Assembly: GCA_964580575.1 (NCBI GenBank)
Contig: CAZOLJ010000095.1
Span: 1 to 16,508 of the forward strand
Length of the DNA: 16,508 nt
Direction of reading: 5' to 3'
Origin: CAVPDE01 sp964580575
GTDB taxonomy: Bacteria > Desulfobacterota > DSM-4660 > Desulfatiglandales > HGW-15
The position numbers were made by a program, and so were the translations under genes. The notes under the pieces were generated by a model. It ran no database searches, had not been told where the DNA came from, and was given only the letters and a program-made list of their open reading frames with translations. The stretch's first letter is position 1, and the number at the start of each line of letters is the position of its first letter. Below, piece after piece: positions 1-6,121 of this stretch.

Positions 1-89
1 TGATCCTCACGACGGACAGCGACTTCTACCGGTACCTCAAGCACGCTGTCCCGGATGTAAAGCAGAGTCTCCGGCGCGAGGCACGCTGA
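1..89 (+). CDS. C-terminal end of a truncated gene, possibly a PIN-domain protein
   Basis: An open frame runs in from the window edge and stops with TGA at 87-89, giving about 28 residues. The segment beginning ILTTDSDFYRY resembles the last conserved acidic motif of PIN-domain (VapC-like) RNases, where a TxDxDF-type strand precedes the C-terminus. That match is short and comes from family memory, so the product is a guess. The open frame and its stop are directly visible. Nothing upstream is available, so partner genes such as an antitoxin cannot be judged. Confidence 0.4.
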   Translation, partial: ILTTDSDFYRYLKHAVPDVKQSLRREAR

Positions 90-135
90 GCCCGGATTCA
101 TATCAACGAAGTTGGATGATCCAAATCGGATGGTC

Positions 136-277
136 TTGTAAGAAGTCCCAAAAGCCCCTTTTCCGTCATTCCGGCGAAAGCCGGAATCCAGTTTTTTCTT
201 AGACTTAAAAAATACCTGGACTCCGGTTCCTGCCCCGGACTTGATCCGGGGTTCACCGGAGTGACGACTTCTTGCAA
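136..277. repeat. MITE/REP-like inverted-repeat element
   Basis: The outer ends are imperfect inverted repeats, TTGTAAGAAGTC at 136-147 and GACTTCTTGCAA at 266-277. Inside them, CGTCATTCCGG (164-174) faces CCGGAGTGACG (256-266), and GGAATCCAG (183-191) faces CTGGACTCC (216-224). Two local hairpins are visible: CCGG-CGAAAG-CCGG near 171-184 and CCCCGGA/TCCGGGG at 233-251. The left arm carries about 16 extra bases between the outer and inner repeat (148-163) that the right arm lacks. Repeats with this CGTCATTCCGG core are common dispersed elements in deltaproteobacterial genomes. No coding capacity is seen. Confidence 0.75.
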
Positions 278-384
278 AGCCGATTTTTTCGATTTACAGA
301 AAAGATATTTTCTCTTAGGTTCCTATTGGGACTTCCTTATCATCGATCAAGCTCGACCTTATTCTTCTCGAAAGGAGGAAGATC

Positions 385-654
385 ATGGCAGTCAATCCCG
401 AAGGGATCAAACCTCTCTCAGCCCAGATCATCTCCGTCAAGGGTTCGTGCGGCGCAGGTCACAAAGCGGGCGAGATCCTCTCCCTGAGCTGCTGGGACAC
501 GGGCGGGCTCTGCGGCTTCTTTTATCACGATATCTTTCCCAGTCTGAATGTCATGCAGTTCGGTGGGGCTTATCCCTGGGGAAGTGCGGACGAGACGGTT
601 CTGGAGTGTCCGGATCGTGAGAATCTGGTCAAGATGCGCATCCGCAGAACATAA
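385..654 (+). CDS. TIGR04076 family small protein
   Basis: This 89-residue protein starts at ATG 385, about 7 bases after AAAGGAGGAAG, an excellent ribosome binding site. It shows the TIGR04076 pattern: a GAGHKAGE segment near residue 25, a GLCGFFYHDIFP block near 41-52, a FGGAYPWG block near 59-66, and a C-terminal ECPD...R-rich strand. Cysteines lie at about 22, 36, 43 and 75. The family's function is unknown; it is short, cytosolic and frequent in anaerobes. The gene stands alone between repetitive stretches. A degraded 3' copy of a close paralogue lies at 6041-6121. Confidence is high for the gene and its family; no function can be claimed. Confidence 0.88.
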   Translation: MAVNPEGIKPLSAQIISVKGSCGAGHKAGEILSLSCWDTGGLCGFFYHDIFPSLNVMQFGGAYPWGSADETVLECPDRENLVKMRIRRT

Positions 655-661
655 GAGATTA

Positions 662-858
662 AGGGACAGAGGCACAAAGTCGCAAAGGCACAAAGCGGAA
701 AAACCGTTCTGCTAGACCCCCTTTGTCCCTCTACTCCTTTATGACTTTATCGATTTTTTCCTTGTGCTCATGTGCCTTTGCACCTTTGGCCTTTTTTCCG
801 ATGCAAAGGTCAATTCCCCGAGGGAGACAGCAGATTTTTCCTTGGAGACACTGTCCCC
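662..858. repeat. Repetitive intergenic DNA with imperfect inverted repeats
   Basis: GGGACAGAGGCACAAAG and GCAAAGGCACAAAG near 663-696 face related reverse-complement stretches (CTTTGTCCCTC near 721-731, TGTGCCTTTGCACCTTTG near 771-788). A separate hairpin, GGGAGACAG (822-830) facing CTGTCCCC (851-858), lies just beyond the gpgS stop codon. It has a loop of about 20 bases and no T-run, so it looks like a dispersed repeat and not a classical terminator. No gene is supported here on either strand. Confidence 0.4.
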
Positions 859-862
859 GCTC

Positions 863-2125
863 TTAACTGTTATCCTCCTCGACCGCTTCGATCAGCGCCT
901 TGTAGATATCGGGGACGGAATAGGTGACTCGGTTCCACGATGGAATCTGGGTCCCGCCCCTCTGCCCCCTTGCCTGCTCCCACGCCGCTCCGATGAAGTC
1001 TCTGAAGTAAGAAACCATTTGCTCTTCCTGGTGGCGGTCATAGATCAATTCGTTCGATTCCGCGTCATCACTGTAGCTTTTGACGAAGCCCAGCGCCGTG
1101 CTGTAGTAGGTTCGCTGGACCATGTCGATAAACGCATCGTCAATGGGCATTCCGTGGGATCGTATGTAGTTCAAGTAGAACTTGGTGATGTCTCCGATCA
1201 TTCGATGCAGTCCCTTGCTGTCATCGGCTTCTGAGAGTTGCTGGTGCTTGTGTTCATAGTTCCGGCACAGGTCAATTTGGGCGATCTTCTTCGGCATCAA
1301 CCTCTCATGCACCTCGGAAAGGGTGCTGACTTCGATGCCCCAATCGTAAGCCACATTGAGGGCTTTTCCCAGACGGGTCAGAAAGCTGAACTCCCCGGCC
1401 AAGGGGTAACGAAAGGCGCGGTGATAACGGAAAAAATCCTCCAGTTCGTGATGGTTGTACCGATGCATGATTCGAGCGAGCGCTTCCACAAAGGGAGTCA
1501 CAAAGAGTCTCGTCGCTCTGCCTTTCATTTGCTTTTCCGTGGGTGAGATTCGGGCGTAATAGCCTTTGCAGAATTCGAAGTCGTTGTTGGGGTTCGCGGT
1601 CGGCTCCAGGAGACGGCCGAGGAGCAGGCGGTCATAGGTCACAATGTCGCAGTCATGGAGGGCCACCACCTCGCAAAGCTCCTTGGCGAAGAAATAGCCC
1701 ATGCCGATCCAGACCGACTGGCCTTTGCCGGGCTTGCCGACATCGATGTTCTGCGACCGGATCCTCTTCAGGATCTTTTGGATTTTGGGACCTTCAACCC
1801 AAAGGATTTTGACATCCCTTCCCTGTTTTTTCAACCGGTAGAAGAAGTCTTTCGCCTCTTCAAACTGCCTCTTCTTCTCAGCGCCCCCCAGCGTGACCAC
1901 GATGGAATCCAGATAATCGACCTGGTTGATTTCATCGATGATGTGATCCAGGACCTTGGGCACATGGATCTCTTGGAGAAGAGAGGGGAGCAGCAGGCCG
2001 ATTTGGAGGTGCCTGGAGAACTCCATGAGCCGATCCTCGAGTTTGCGGGCGTACTGCTCAGGGTCAAAGAGGTCATAAAACCCGTGGATGGTCGTGATCA
2101 AACCCTCTTGCTGAAATTCGCTCAT
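863..2125 (-). CDS. gpgS: Glucosyl-3-phosphoglycerate synthase (Persephonella/cyanobacterial type)
   Basis: This 420-residue GT-A-fold glycosyltransferase is expected to move glucose from an NDP-glucose to 3-phosphoglycerate, giving glucosyl-3-phosphoglycerate, precursor of the compatible solute glucosylglycerate. The N-terminus (MSEFQQEGLITTIH) and the segment GLLLPSLLQE at 43-52 follow the pattern I know for the Persephonella and cyanobacterial GpgS group. A DCD triad at 158-160 fits the metal and nucleotide-sugar binding DxD, and GKGQSVWIG at 133-141 and PLAGE at 242-246 are further conserved-looking blocks. ATG 2125 is preceded by AAAGGAG at good spacing. It is the last gene of a three-gene operon, 43 bases after the second glycosyltransferase. 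The family assignment is strong; the donor sugar is inferred. Confidence 0.85.
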   Translation of the reverse strand: MSEFQQEGLITTIHGFYDLFDPEQYARKLEDRLMEFSRHLQIGLLLPSLLQEIHVPKVLDHIIDEINQVDYLDSIVVTLGGAEKKRQFEEAKDFFYRLKKQGRDVKILWVEGPKIQKILKRIRSQNIDVGKPGKGQSVWIGMGYFFAKELCEVVALHDCDIVTYDRLLLGRLLEPTANPNNDFEFCKGYYARISPTEKQMKGRATRLFVTPFVEALARIMHRYNHHELEDFFRYHRAFRYPLAGEFSFLTRLGKALNVAYDWGIEVSTLSEVHERLMPKKIAQIDLCRNYEHKHQQLSEADDSKGLHRMIGDITKFYLNYIRSHGMPIDDAFIDMVQRTYYSTALGFVKSYSDDAESNELIYDRHQEEQMVSYFRDFIGAAWEQARGQRGGTQIPSWNRVTYSVPDIYKALIEAVEEDNS

Positions 2126-2168
2126 GAGTGACTCCTTTCCGCCTTTCCTGAAACCCCGCCCGCTGGGG

Positions 2169-3425
2169 TCAGCCGGGGGCCTGAGAGGTCGTTTTCTCTT
2201 CCCACATCTTGACGAGGTAATCTTTTCCCTCTTCGAACTCCAGCGCCTGTTTTTCCACCAGGGTCTCCGCCTCTTTCGAGGACATCTCCCAGCTCTCTCG
2301 CACGAAGGATGCCACGCGGGCGTAGTAGAGCGGCGTCACCAGGTCGACGAGCTTGTTCCGGTTCACTTTCCACGAGTGGAAGGTTGCTGCCAACTCGTAG
2401 AGAATCCGTACCCATGTACCGGTGGAAAGAAAAAACATCTTGGACTCGCTCTGCGCCGATTCCTGGATCGCGGCGAAGCAGTCCTCGCAAAAGATCTCTC
2501 TCCACAGGGAGGAGAACTGCTGAAAACCTATTTTGAAATGCTGGATCATGGCCTCCAGGTCGACCTTCACAGGCTCCGGCTCCGACGACCCCTCATAGCC
2601 GAAGGTTTCCACCGGTTCACTTCCTCGAACGCCTTTCCAGTGGCTCTCGAAACGTTCCATGAGGGAAAAGATGGTCCACACCACCTGTCGGAACATGGGA
2701 CCCAGGTGTCCCGCAGGGTCCTTGGCATCGTGGATCTTCACCCCCAGGTTGGATTGGCAGATCCGGAATTTCTGGGTCACCGCATTCGTGGTCATCCAGA
2801 TGTCGATGCCGTACCGCGCCACATCCGACTCCCACACGTCCTGCTCTGCATAAAATTTCGCCACGTCCATGGACAGGGCGAAGTCTCCACCGATGGGCTG
2901 CCGGATTCTCTTTCCGTAAAGAGCACGCGTGAGGTTGTAGACGATGTTGTTGGTGATTGTCGCGTCATACTTGTGGCGCAGGTAGACCGGCGCCACAAAT
3001 TGGTAGCCGAGAGAGAGAACCGGGTCCAGGAGATTCTGAATCCAATCCGGAGTGATGCTCCTCAGGTCCGAGTCCACCACCGCGCACGCCCTGACTTTGA
3101 GCCGTGCCGCCGCCTCGAACACGGACCTCAAAGCGGTTCCTTTTCCGGAGGGCCCCCGGTAGATGGACACAATTTTTTCCTGCCAGGGCTTCACCTGAAA
3201 GTCTTTGGCCACCTCGCGAGTGTCATCCGTGGAGCCCCCGTCGGCGACGAAGATCACGCACCTCCGGTCCTTGTAATGCATCGCCAACCCGTGGGTGACC
3301 ATCTGGATCACGTGGGCAATCGTCTTTTCGTTGTTGTAGCTGGGAATCCCGACGAGGAGGTCGGCCGACTCCACTTCCTCGATGCGTTTGCTGGTGTAGC
3401 TCCGGATAGCGGTCGTGTAATGCAT
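2169..3425 (-). CDS. Family 2-like glycosyltransferase, candidate mannosylglucosyl-phosphoglycerate synthase
   Basis: This is a 418-residue GT-A glycosyltransferase. Visible motifs are VGIPSYNNEKTI (25-36), ADGGSTDDT (61-69), GPSGKGTAL (91-99), a DSD metal-binding triad (118-120) and an acceptor-site GGD (179-181). I chose ATG 3425 because CCGAAGGAGGGACGTG directly precedes it and because it overlaps the upstream phosphatase stop (TGATG). The open frame continues upstream to 3560, but only inside the phosphatase gene. The C-terminal 180 residues are helical-looking and not assigned. Sitting between a GpgS and an MpgP-family phosphatase, it may add a second sugar, as in the phosphorylating mannosylglucosylglycerate route described in Petrotoga. 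The fold is sure; the reaction is inferred from context. Confidence 0.8.
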   Translation of the reverse strand: MHYTTAIRSYTSKRIEEVESADLLVGIPSYNNEKTIAHVIQMVTHGLAMHYKDRRCVIFVADGGSTDDTREVAKDFQVKPWQEKIVSIYRGPSGKGTALRSVFEAAARLKVRACAVVDSDLRSITPDWIQNLLDPVLSLGYQFVAPVYLRHKYDATITNNIVYNLTRALYGKRIRQPIGGDFALSMDVAKFYAEQDVWESDVARYGIDIWMTTNAVTQKFRICQSNLGVKIHDAKDPAGHLGPMFRQVVWTIFSLMERFESHWKGVRGSEPVETFGYEGSSEPEPVKVDLEAMIQHFKIGFQQFSSLWREIFCEDCFAAIQESAQSESKMFFLSTGTWVRILYELAATFHSWKVNRNKLVDLVTPLYYARVASFVRESWEMSSKEAETLVEKQALEFEEGKDYLVKMWEEKTTSQAPG

Positions 3426-4297
3426 CACGTCCCTCCTTCGGATTTTCTGTGGGCAGGCCCTCTCTGAAGCGAGGCCAGAATATCGAGCACAGCCTGATTC
3501 CATCCTTCCGGTCCGAGATGGTCGACTCGATGCACTCTTGCGGCCGGAGGCCACGCCCACTCTCCTGTGGAGAGCTCGCCCAAGGGGACAGGGATGTCCA
3601 CAAGCTCAAGAAAAGGAAAATCATTTGGGCTATCCCCGAGCCCAATGCTCACCAACGCACCCTCTTGCTTCCGGAAACCCTCCAGCAGAATGGAAACCGC
3701 TTTCCCTTTTCCGGCATGCCCGATCAGATGCCAGAATCTGCCCCCCTTCACCATGCCCAGGCCTCGTCGAATCGCGGCACTTTGGATTCCAGCTTCCAGG
3801 GATTTCGATTCCTCTGGAATCATGAAGGGCTCATCAAACAAGCGCCAGCGGGCCTTGACCGCTTGCGCTGCTGGAAGCCCGGTCGCTTTTGCCACCTCTT
3901 CATTGGACATTGCGGAAAAGCCGAGCAATGGAGCACCGACTTCAACGGAAATCTCAGCCAACGATTTCACGAGCGCTTCATATCTCGTGCCTAAAGCAAG
4001 AACCGTAAACCCTTCCCTTTGGAATTCATCGATCTTCGGTTCCCATGAGATGAGGTGTTCTTTTAAGGGCGTTTCTTTACGAAAGGCAATACCGCCTCCA
4101 TTTTCAAAAACAAAAGGATCGTCAAAGCCCAGTTCCGCATGCAGCGATCCGACTTCGGAAAGGGTCTTACTCGTGACCATGACGAGAGATGCCTCTCGTT
4201 TTCTCAAAGCCTCGATCGCTCTGTCGGCAGGTTCCCACGAATACGTTTCCCGATCCAGCAGGGTGGCGTCTAGGTCGGAGAATACAACGATTTTCAT
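3425..4297 (-). CDS. HAD phosphatase, mannosyl-/glucosyl-3-phosphoglycerate phosphatase family
   Basis: This 290-residue HAD-superfamily enzyme should dephosphorylate mannosyl-, glucosyl- or mannosylglucosyl-3-phosphoglycerate in the last step of solute synthesis. Motif I is SDLDATLLD with the nucleophile D8 and acid/base D10. Motif II is VTSK near 41-44. A lysine in HAGKGKA near 194-200 fits motif III, and GDSPND (221-226) is motif IV. The block GGRFWHLIG (185-193) is typical of the MpgP family, as are FENGGGI (64-70) and the family-like length. ATG 4297 has AAAAGGGATC upstream. It is the first gene of the operon, and its TGA shares bases with the next ATG, implying translational coupling. 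The phosphatase family is certain; the exact substrate depends on what the two glycosyltransferases make. Confidence 0.85.
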   Translation of the reverse strand: MKIVVFSDLDATLLDRETYSWEPADRAIEALRKREASLVMVTSKTLSEVGSLHAELGFDDPFVFENGGGIAFRKETPLKEHLISWEPKIDEFQREGFTVLALGTRYEALVKSLAEISVEVGAPLLGFSAMSNEEVAKATGLPAAQAVKARWRLFDEPFMIPEESKSLEAGIQSAAIRRGLGMVKGGRFWHLIGHAGKGKAVSILLEGFRKQEGALVSIGLGDSPNDFPFLELVDIPVPLGELSTGEWAWPPAARVHRVDHLGPEGWNQAVLDILASLQRGPAHRKSEGGT

Positions 4298-4671
4298 GCT
4301 GATCCCTTTTCGCTTTCACGGATAAAACAGGGCTGGGTGGGTGCCGCAGGCCAATCAGACAGCGGTTTCATCCTTCGCCCCATCAGTCCAAGACTACTCC
4401 CTTACGCCCTCTACGCCACAAGGGGTTTCATGTATTTTCTTAAAAAAATGGCCCTATATTTTTGATTCAATGCCGGGAACTGGTCTAAAGAGAAGCGGTT
4501 GAGCACCCTGGGAGCTGAAGGGAGAGGCAAGGCCACCTTGGACCGGCAAGTTATGCCTCAGCCAGGGGCAAGATAGCTAGACGGACATTCCGAAGGTTGC
4601 GGCATTCCCTTTCGCGGCAAAGGCAATGCTTCCCGATGAGGACTGAGAATTCAAATCCAATCGGATCAATA
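4298..4671. other. Intergenic region upstream of the solute operon
   Basis: No gene is supported on either strand. The - strand should carry the promoter of the solute operon. An A/T-rich stretch at about 4437-4475 includes TTGAAT and TATAGG, but I cannot pick a convincing -35/-10 pair. The segment at about 4500-4640 is G+C-rich and could fold, yet I match it to no riboswitch class I know. The stretch 4672-4713 is the terminator-like hairpin listed separately. Confidence 0.5.
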
Positions 4672-4713
4672 TAAAAACTTCGGAGCGACCCTTGTCTCCC
4701 TACCCTCCGAACT
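4672..4713 (-). terminator. Rho-independent terminator-like hairpin after the 44-aa membrane protein
   Basis: On the - strand, TTCGGAG (4711-4705) pairs with CTCCGAA (4685-4679) and is followed by GTTTTTATATT. The outer AA/TT pairs extend the stem past one mismatch. The loop is long (19 bases) and G-rich, which weakens the call. The hairpin begins inside the last codons of the 44-residue gene and would end the transcript that includes it and probably tetR. Confidence 0.55.
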
Positions 4714-4834
4714 TCCTGTAAGCCGCCATGATCACTGTGAAGAGGATAATCAGACCGAAAGCGCCTACGAAGAACCAGCGCACGTAATCCTTGAGTTGCA
4801 TCTTGCCCTTTTGCGGTTCAAGGTTGGTCTCCAT
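4700..4834 (-). CDS. Small single-pass membrane protein (44 aa), unknown function
   Basis: A short open frame codes for 44 residues: a charged N-terminus (METNLEPQKGKMQLKDYVRW), then a hydrophobic helix at about 20-38 containing FFVGAFGLIILFTVIMAA, then a short basic tail ending KFGG. AAAGGAGAAAGAC lies directly before ATG 4834, an excellent ribosome binding site, and a terminator-like hairpin overlaps the stop. Such signals around an ORF with a clean membrane helix make it very likely real despite its size. It follows tetR on the same strand after about 140 bases, with a small hairpin CTCCC-ATTA-GGGAG at 4855-4868 just upstream of the binding site. I do not recognise a named family. A regulatory or accessory subunit role is possible but not shown. 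Confidence 0.72.
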   Translation of the reverse strand: METNLEPQKGKMQLKDYVRWFFVGAFGLIILFTVIMAAYRKFGG

Positions 4835-4974
4835 GTCTTTCTCCTTTCATAAAACTCCCATTAGGGAGATGGGCTGGCGTCAAATCCAACGCAGAGAACT
4901 CTCCATGCTGCTCAACGATTCCCGCCGCTAACCCCAGAAACGCAAACGCTATTTGAGATACTCGTGATCGATGA

Positions 4975-5571
4975 TCAATAGACCAAAGACTTTCTGCAAA
5001 CCCCCCAGAGATCCGAATACTTTTTCACAAGATCGAACTCGTAAGCACTCAGCGCCCAGATATTCACCAGACCCTGAATCATCCCGAAGAGAAGCAATGC
5101 AGCCGCATCAAGGTCCACGTTCTGCCTAACAACTCCTGCACGGACGCCGTCGGAGAGGACGACTCTCAGGCGGTCAATATAAATTTGGATGTTATCCGAG
5201 ACTTTCTTGTTCAGGGACTTATTGCCGAAACTGATGATCTCCGCGAGCACTAGGAAGGACAGCCCTCGCTTTTGCTTGATCGTGGAAAGGTGTGCTCTAA
5301 GGATTTCATCAATGATGTTCATGGAGTTGAAGCCCACACTTCGCGCCATTTCAATGTCATGAATCAGCCCCGCCGAAACACTGTCCGCGAGAAAAGACAA
5401 AATTTCCATTTTGCTCTTGAAGTGGCGATAGATTGCACCATCTGAGATCCCTACTTCTTTGGCCATGTTTTTGATGGTGACGTGCTCGCTGCCTGACCTC
5501 ATAATCAGTTTTCTAGCCGCATCCATGATCTGCTTTTTTCTTACCCCGGTGCTTTTGCGTCCTTGGGCCAT
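4975..5571 (-). CDS. TetR/AcrR family transcriptional regulator
   Basis: This 198-residue regulator has an N-terminal helix-turn-helix at about 31-50 (VTIKNMAKEVGISDGAIYRH) followed by FKSKMEIL, the standard TetR signature. The all-helical C-terminal part would bind an unknown ligand and dimerise. ATG 5571 is preceded by GAGGGGAGA. It lies 75 bases after the small frameshifted membrane-protein gene and probably shares its promoter at 5827-5854, where two operator-like sites occur, so autoregulation is likely. A third, very similar site sits at the promoter of the dksA-like gene about 5 kb away, suggesting control of the stress and ion-pump group as well. The family is certain; ligand and regulon are inference. 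Confidence 0.93.
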   Translation of the reverse strand: MAQGRKSTGVRKKQIMDAARKLIMRSGSEHVTIKNMAKEVGISDGAIYRHFKSKMEILSFLADSVSAGLIHDIEMARSVGFNSMNIIDEILRAHLSTIKQKRGLSFLVLAEIISFGNKSLNKKVSDNIQIYIDRLRVVLSDGVRAGVVRQNVDLDAAALLLFGMIQGLVNIWALSAYEFDLVKKYSDLWGVCRKSLVY

Positions 5572-5646
5572 TCTCCCCTCAATCTTAGGATTGCTTTCGC
5601 TGGTTCTGATCGCCGACCACTATTTGAGGAACCTGCGATCAGAGAG

Positions 5647-5773
5647 TTACTTTGTCAAAGTGGAGATCAGAATGGCGATTACAACGCCCACGACCAAGAC
5701 CACAAGAAAACCGCCTGCAAGAAAGCTGACGAATGCGTTCCAGAAACACTTTTTTCGTTGTTTTTTCTGTCAT
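5647..5773 (-). CDS. Small membrane protein gene with an apparent one-base frame offset
   Basis: ATG 5773 has GGAGGCTGTG immediately upstream and opens MTEKTTKK. In that frame the rest is Cys/Arg-rich and unconvincing, ending in 44 residues. In the frame one base on, the same DNA codes a clean membrane helix, FLAGGFLVVLVVGVVIAIL, then ISTLTK and TAA at 5647. Skipping one base of the A6 run at about 5750-5755 (a second A6 run lies at 5761-5766) would join the two into one 41-residue single-pass protein. The interval is 127 bases, exactly one more than 42 codons. It may be a recent frameshift, a sequencing error, or slippage-dependent expression. It is the first gene after the 5827-5854 promoter, with tetR next. 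The family is not recognised. Confidence 0.55.
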
Positions 5774-5808
5774 CACAGCCTCCATTTCCCAAGACGATCA
5801 GACAAAAC

Positions 5809-5826
5809 AAGTGAGTGTTTGTTAAC
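5809..5826. promoter_or_regulatory. Operator-like site adjoining the -10 box (tetR unit)
   Basis: On the - strand this reads GTTAACAAACACTCACTT and touches the TAGAAT -10 box. It matches the upstream site (5860-5877) at 13 of 18 positions and the dksA-like promoter site (10939-10956) at 12 of 18. The dyad is degenerate on its own, so the support is mainly its position, which is identical to that of the site at the other promoter. Confidence 0.45.
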
Positions 5827-5854
5827 ATTCTATCGAAAAGCCCAAGGTTGTCAA
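5827..5854 (-). promoter_or_regulatory. Sigma-70-type promoter of the small membrane protein-tetR unit
   Basis: On the - strand, a perfect -35 box TTGACA (5854-5849) is followed after 16 bases by TAGAAT (5832-5827). Transcription would begin at about 5820 and first reach the small membrane-protein gene, then tetR. Operator-like sequences lie directly upstream of the -35 and directly downstream of the -10. Confidence 0.72.
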
Positions 5855-5859
5855 GATAA

Positions 5860-5877
5860 AAGTGATCGATTACTAAC
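5860..5877. promoter_or_regulatory. Operator-like palindrome upstream of the tetR-unit promoter
   Basis: On the - strand it reads GTTAGTAATCGATCACTT. The core AGTAATCGATCACT is a dyad with 12 of 14 symmetric positions. It is identical at 15 of 18 positions to the site at 10939-10956. It lies 5 bases upstream of the TTGACA box. Size and symmetry fit a TetR dimer operator; the binding protein is inferred to be the adjacent TetR regulator. Confidence 0.6.
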
Positions 5878-6040
5878 GCTTTCATTTTCTATAGAATTTC
5901 AGGTGATTGTGCTCGGACTGGGAACAAACTGGAGGAAGCTCCCAGAAACACGAACGGAGGCCTTCTTGTCCTGCCCCTGCTCCATCATCCTCAACAGGCC
6001 AGCTGTGGAGGTGGAGAACAAAGGGAGGAGAAATATTTTT

Positions 6041-6121
6041 CCTTGGAGAAGTGCCCATGAGACGGTTCTGGAGTGTCCGGACCGGCAGAATCTGGTGACG
6101 CTACGGATTCGCAGAGGCTAG
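6041..6121 (+). pseudogene. 3' remnant of a TIGR04076 family gene
   Basis: The last 27 codons read PWRSAHETVLECPDRQ...RIRRG and match the C-terminus of the intact gene at 574-654, at 63 of 81 bases including an exact 23-base block. There is no start codon, ribosome binding site or N-terminal two thirds (the GHK and GLCGFFYHD blocks are absent), so it is a truncated copy. Its TAG (6119-6121) interlocks with the ATPase stop (6120-6118) in the palindrome CTAG. The 158 bases before it hold no recognisable gene. Confidence 0.75.

Noticed and set aside
333..350. An ATCGATCA sequence upstream of the TIGR04076 gene as a fourth TetR site
   Set aside because: Only the central eight bases match; the flanks do not follow the pattern and no promoter is in the corresponding position.
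662..800. CRISPR-like repeats (GGCACAAAG units)
   Set aside because: The units are short, irregularly spaced, lack unique spacers of even length, and no cas genes are present.
2124..3467. A 447-codon open frame on the + strand
   Set aside because: It lies opposite the clearly recognisable glycosyltransferase, matches no family, and is His/Arg-rich as expected for antisense reading of a high-G+C gene.
4500..4640. Possible riboswitch upstream of the solute operon
   Set aside because: The region is structured-looking, but I could not match conserved elements of any class I know (cobalamin, cyclic-di-GMP, molybdenum cofactor and SAM were considered).
4964..4976. Near-palindrome GTGATCGATGATC at the tetR stop
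   Set aside because: It shares only the ATCGAT core with the operator-like sites and does not lie at a promoter.
5459..6121. A 220-codon + strand open frame ending in the TIGR04076 remnant
   Set aside because: Its first part is antisense to tetR and the small membrane-protein gene, and only the last 27 codons resemble a protein family.
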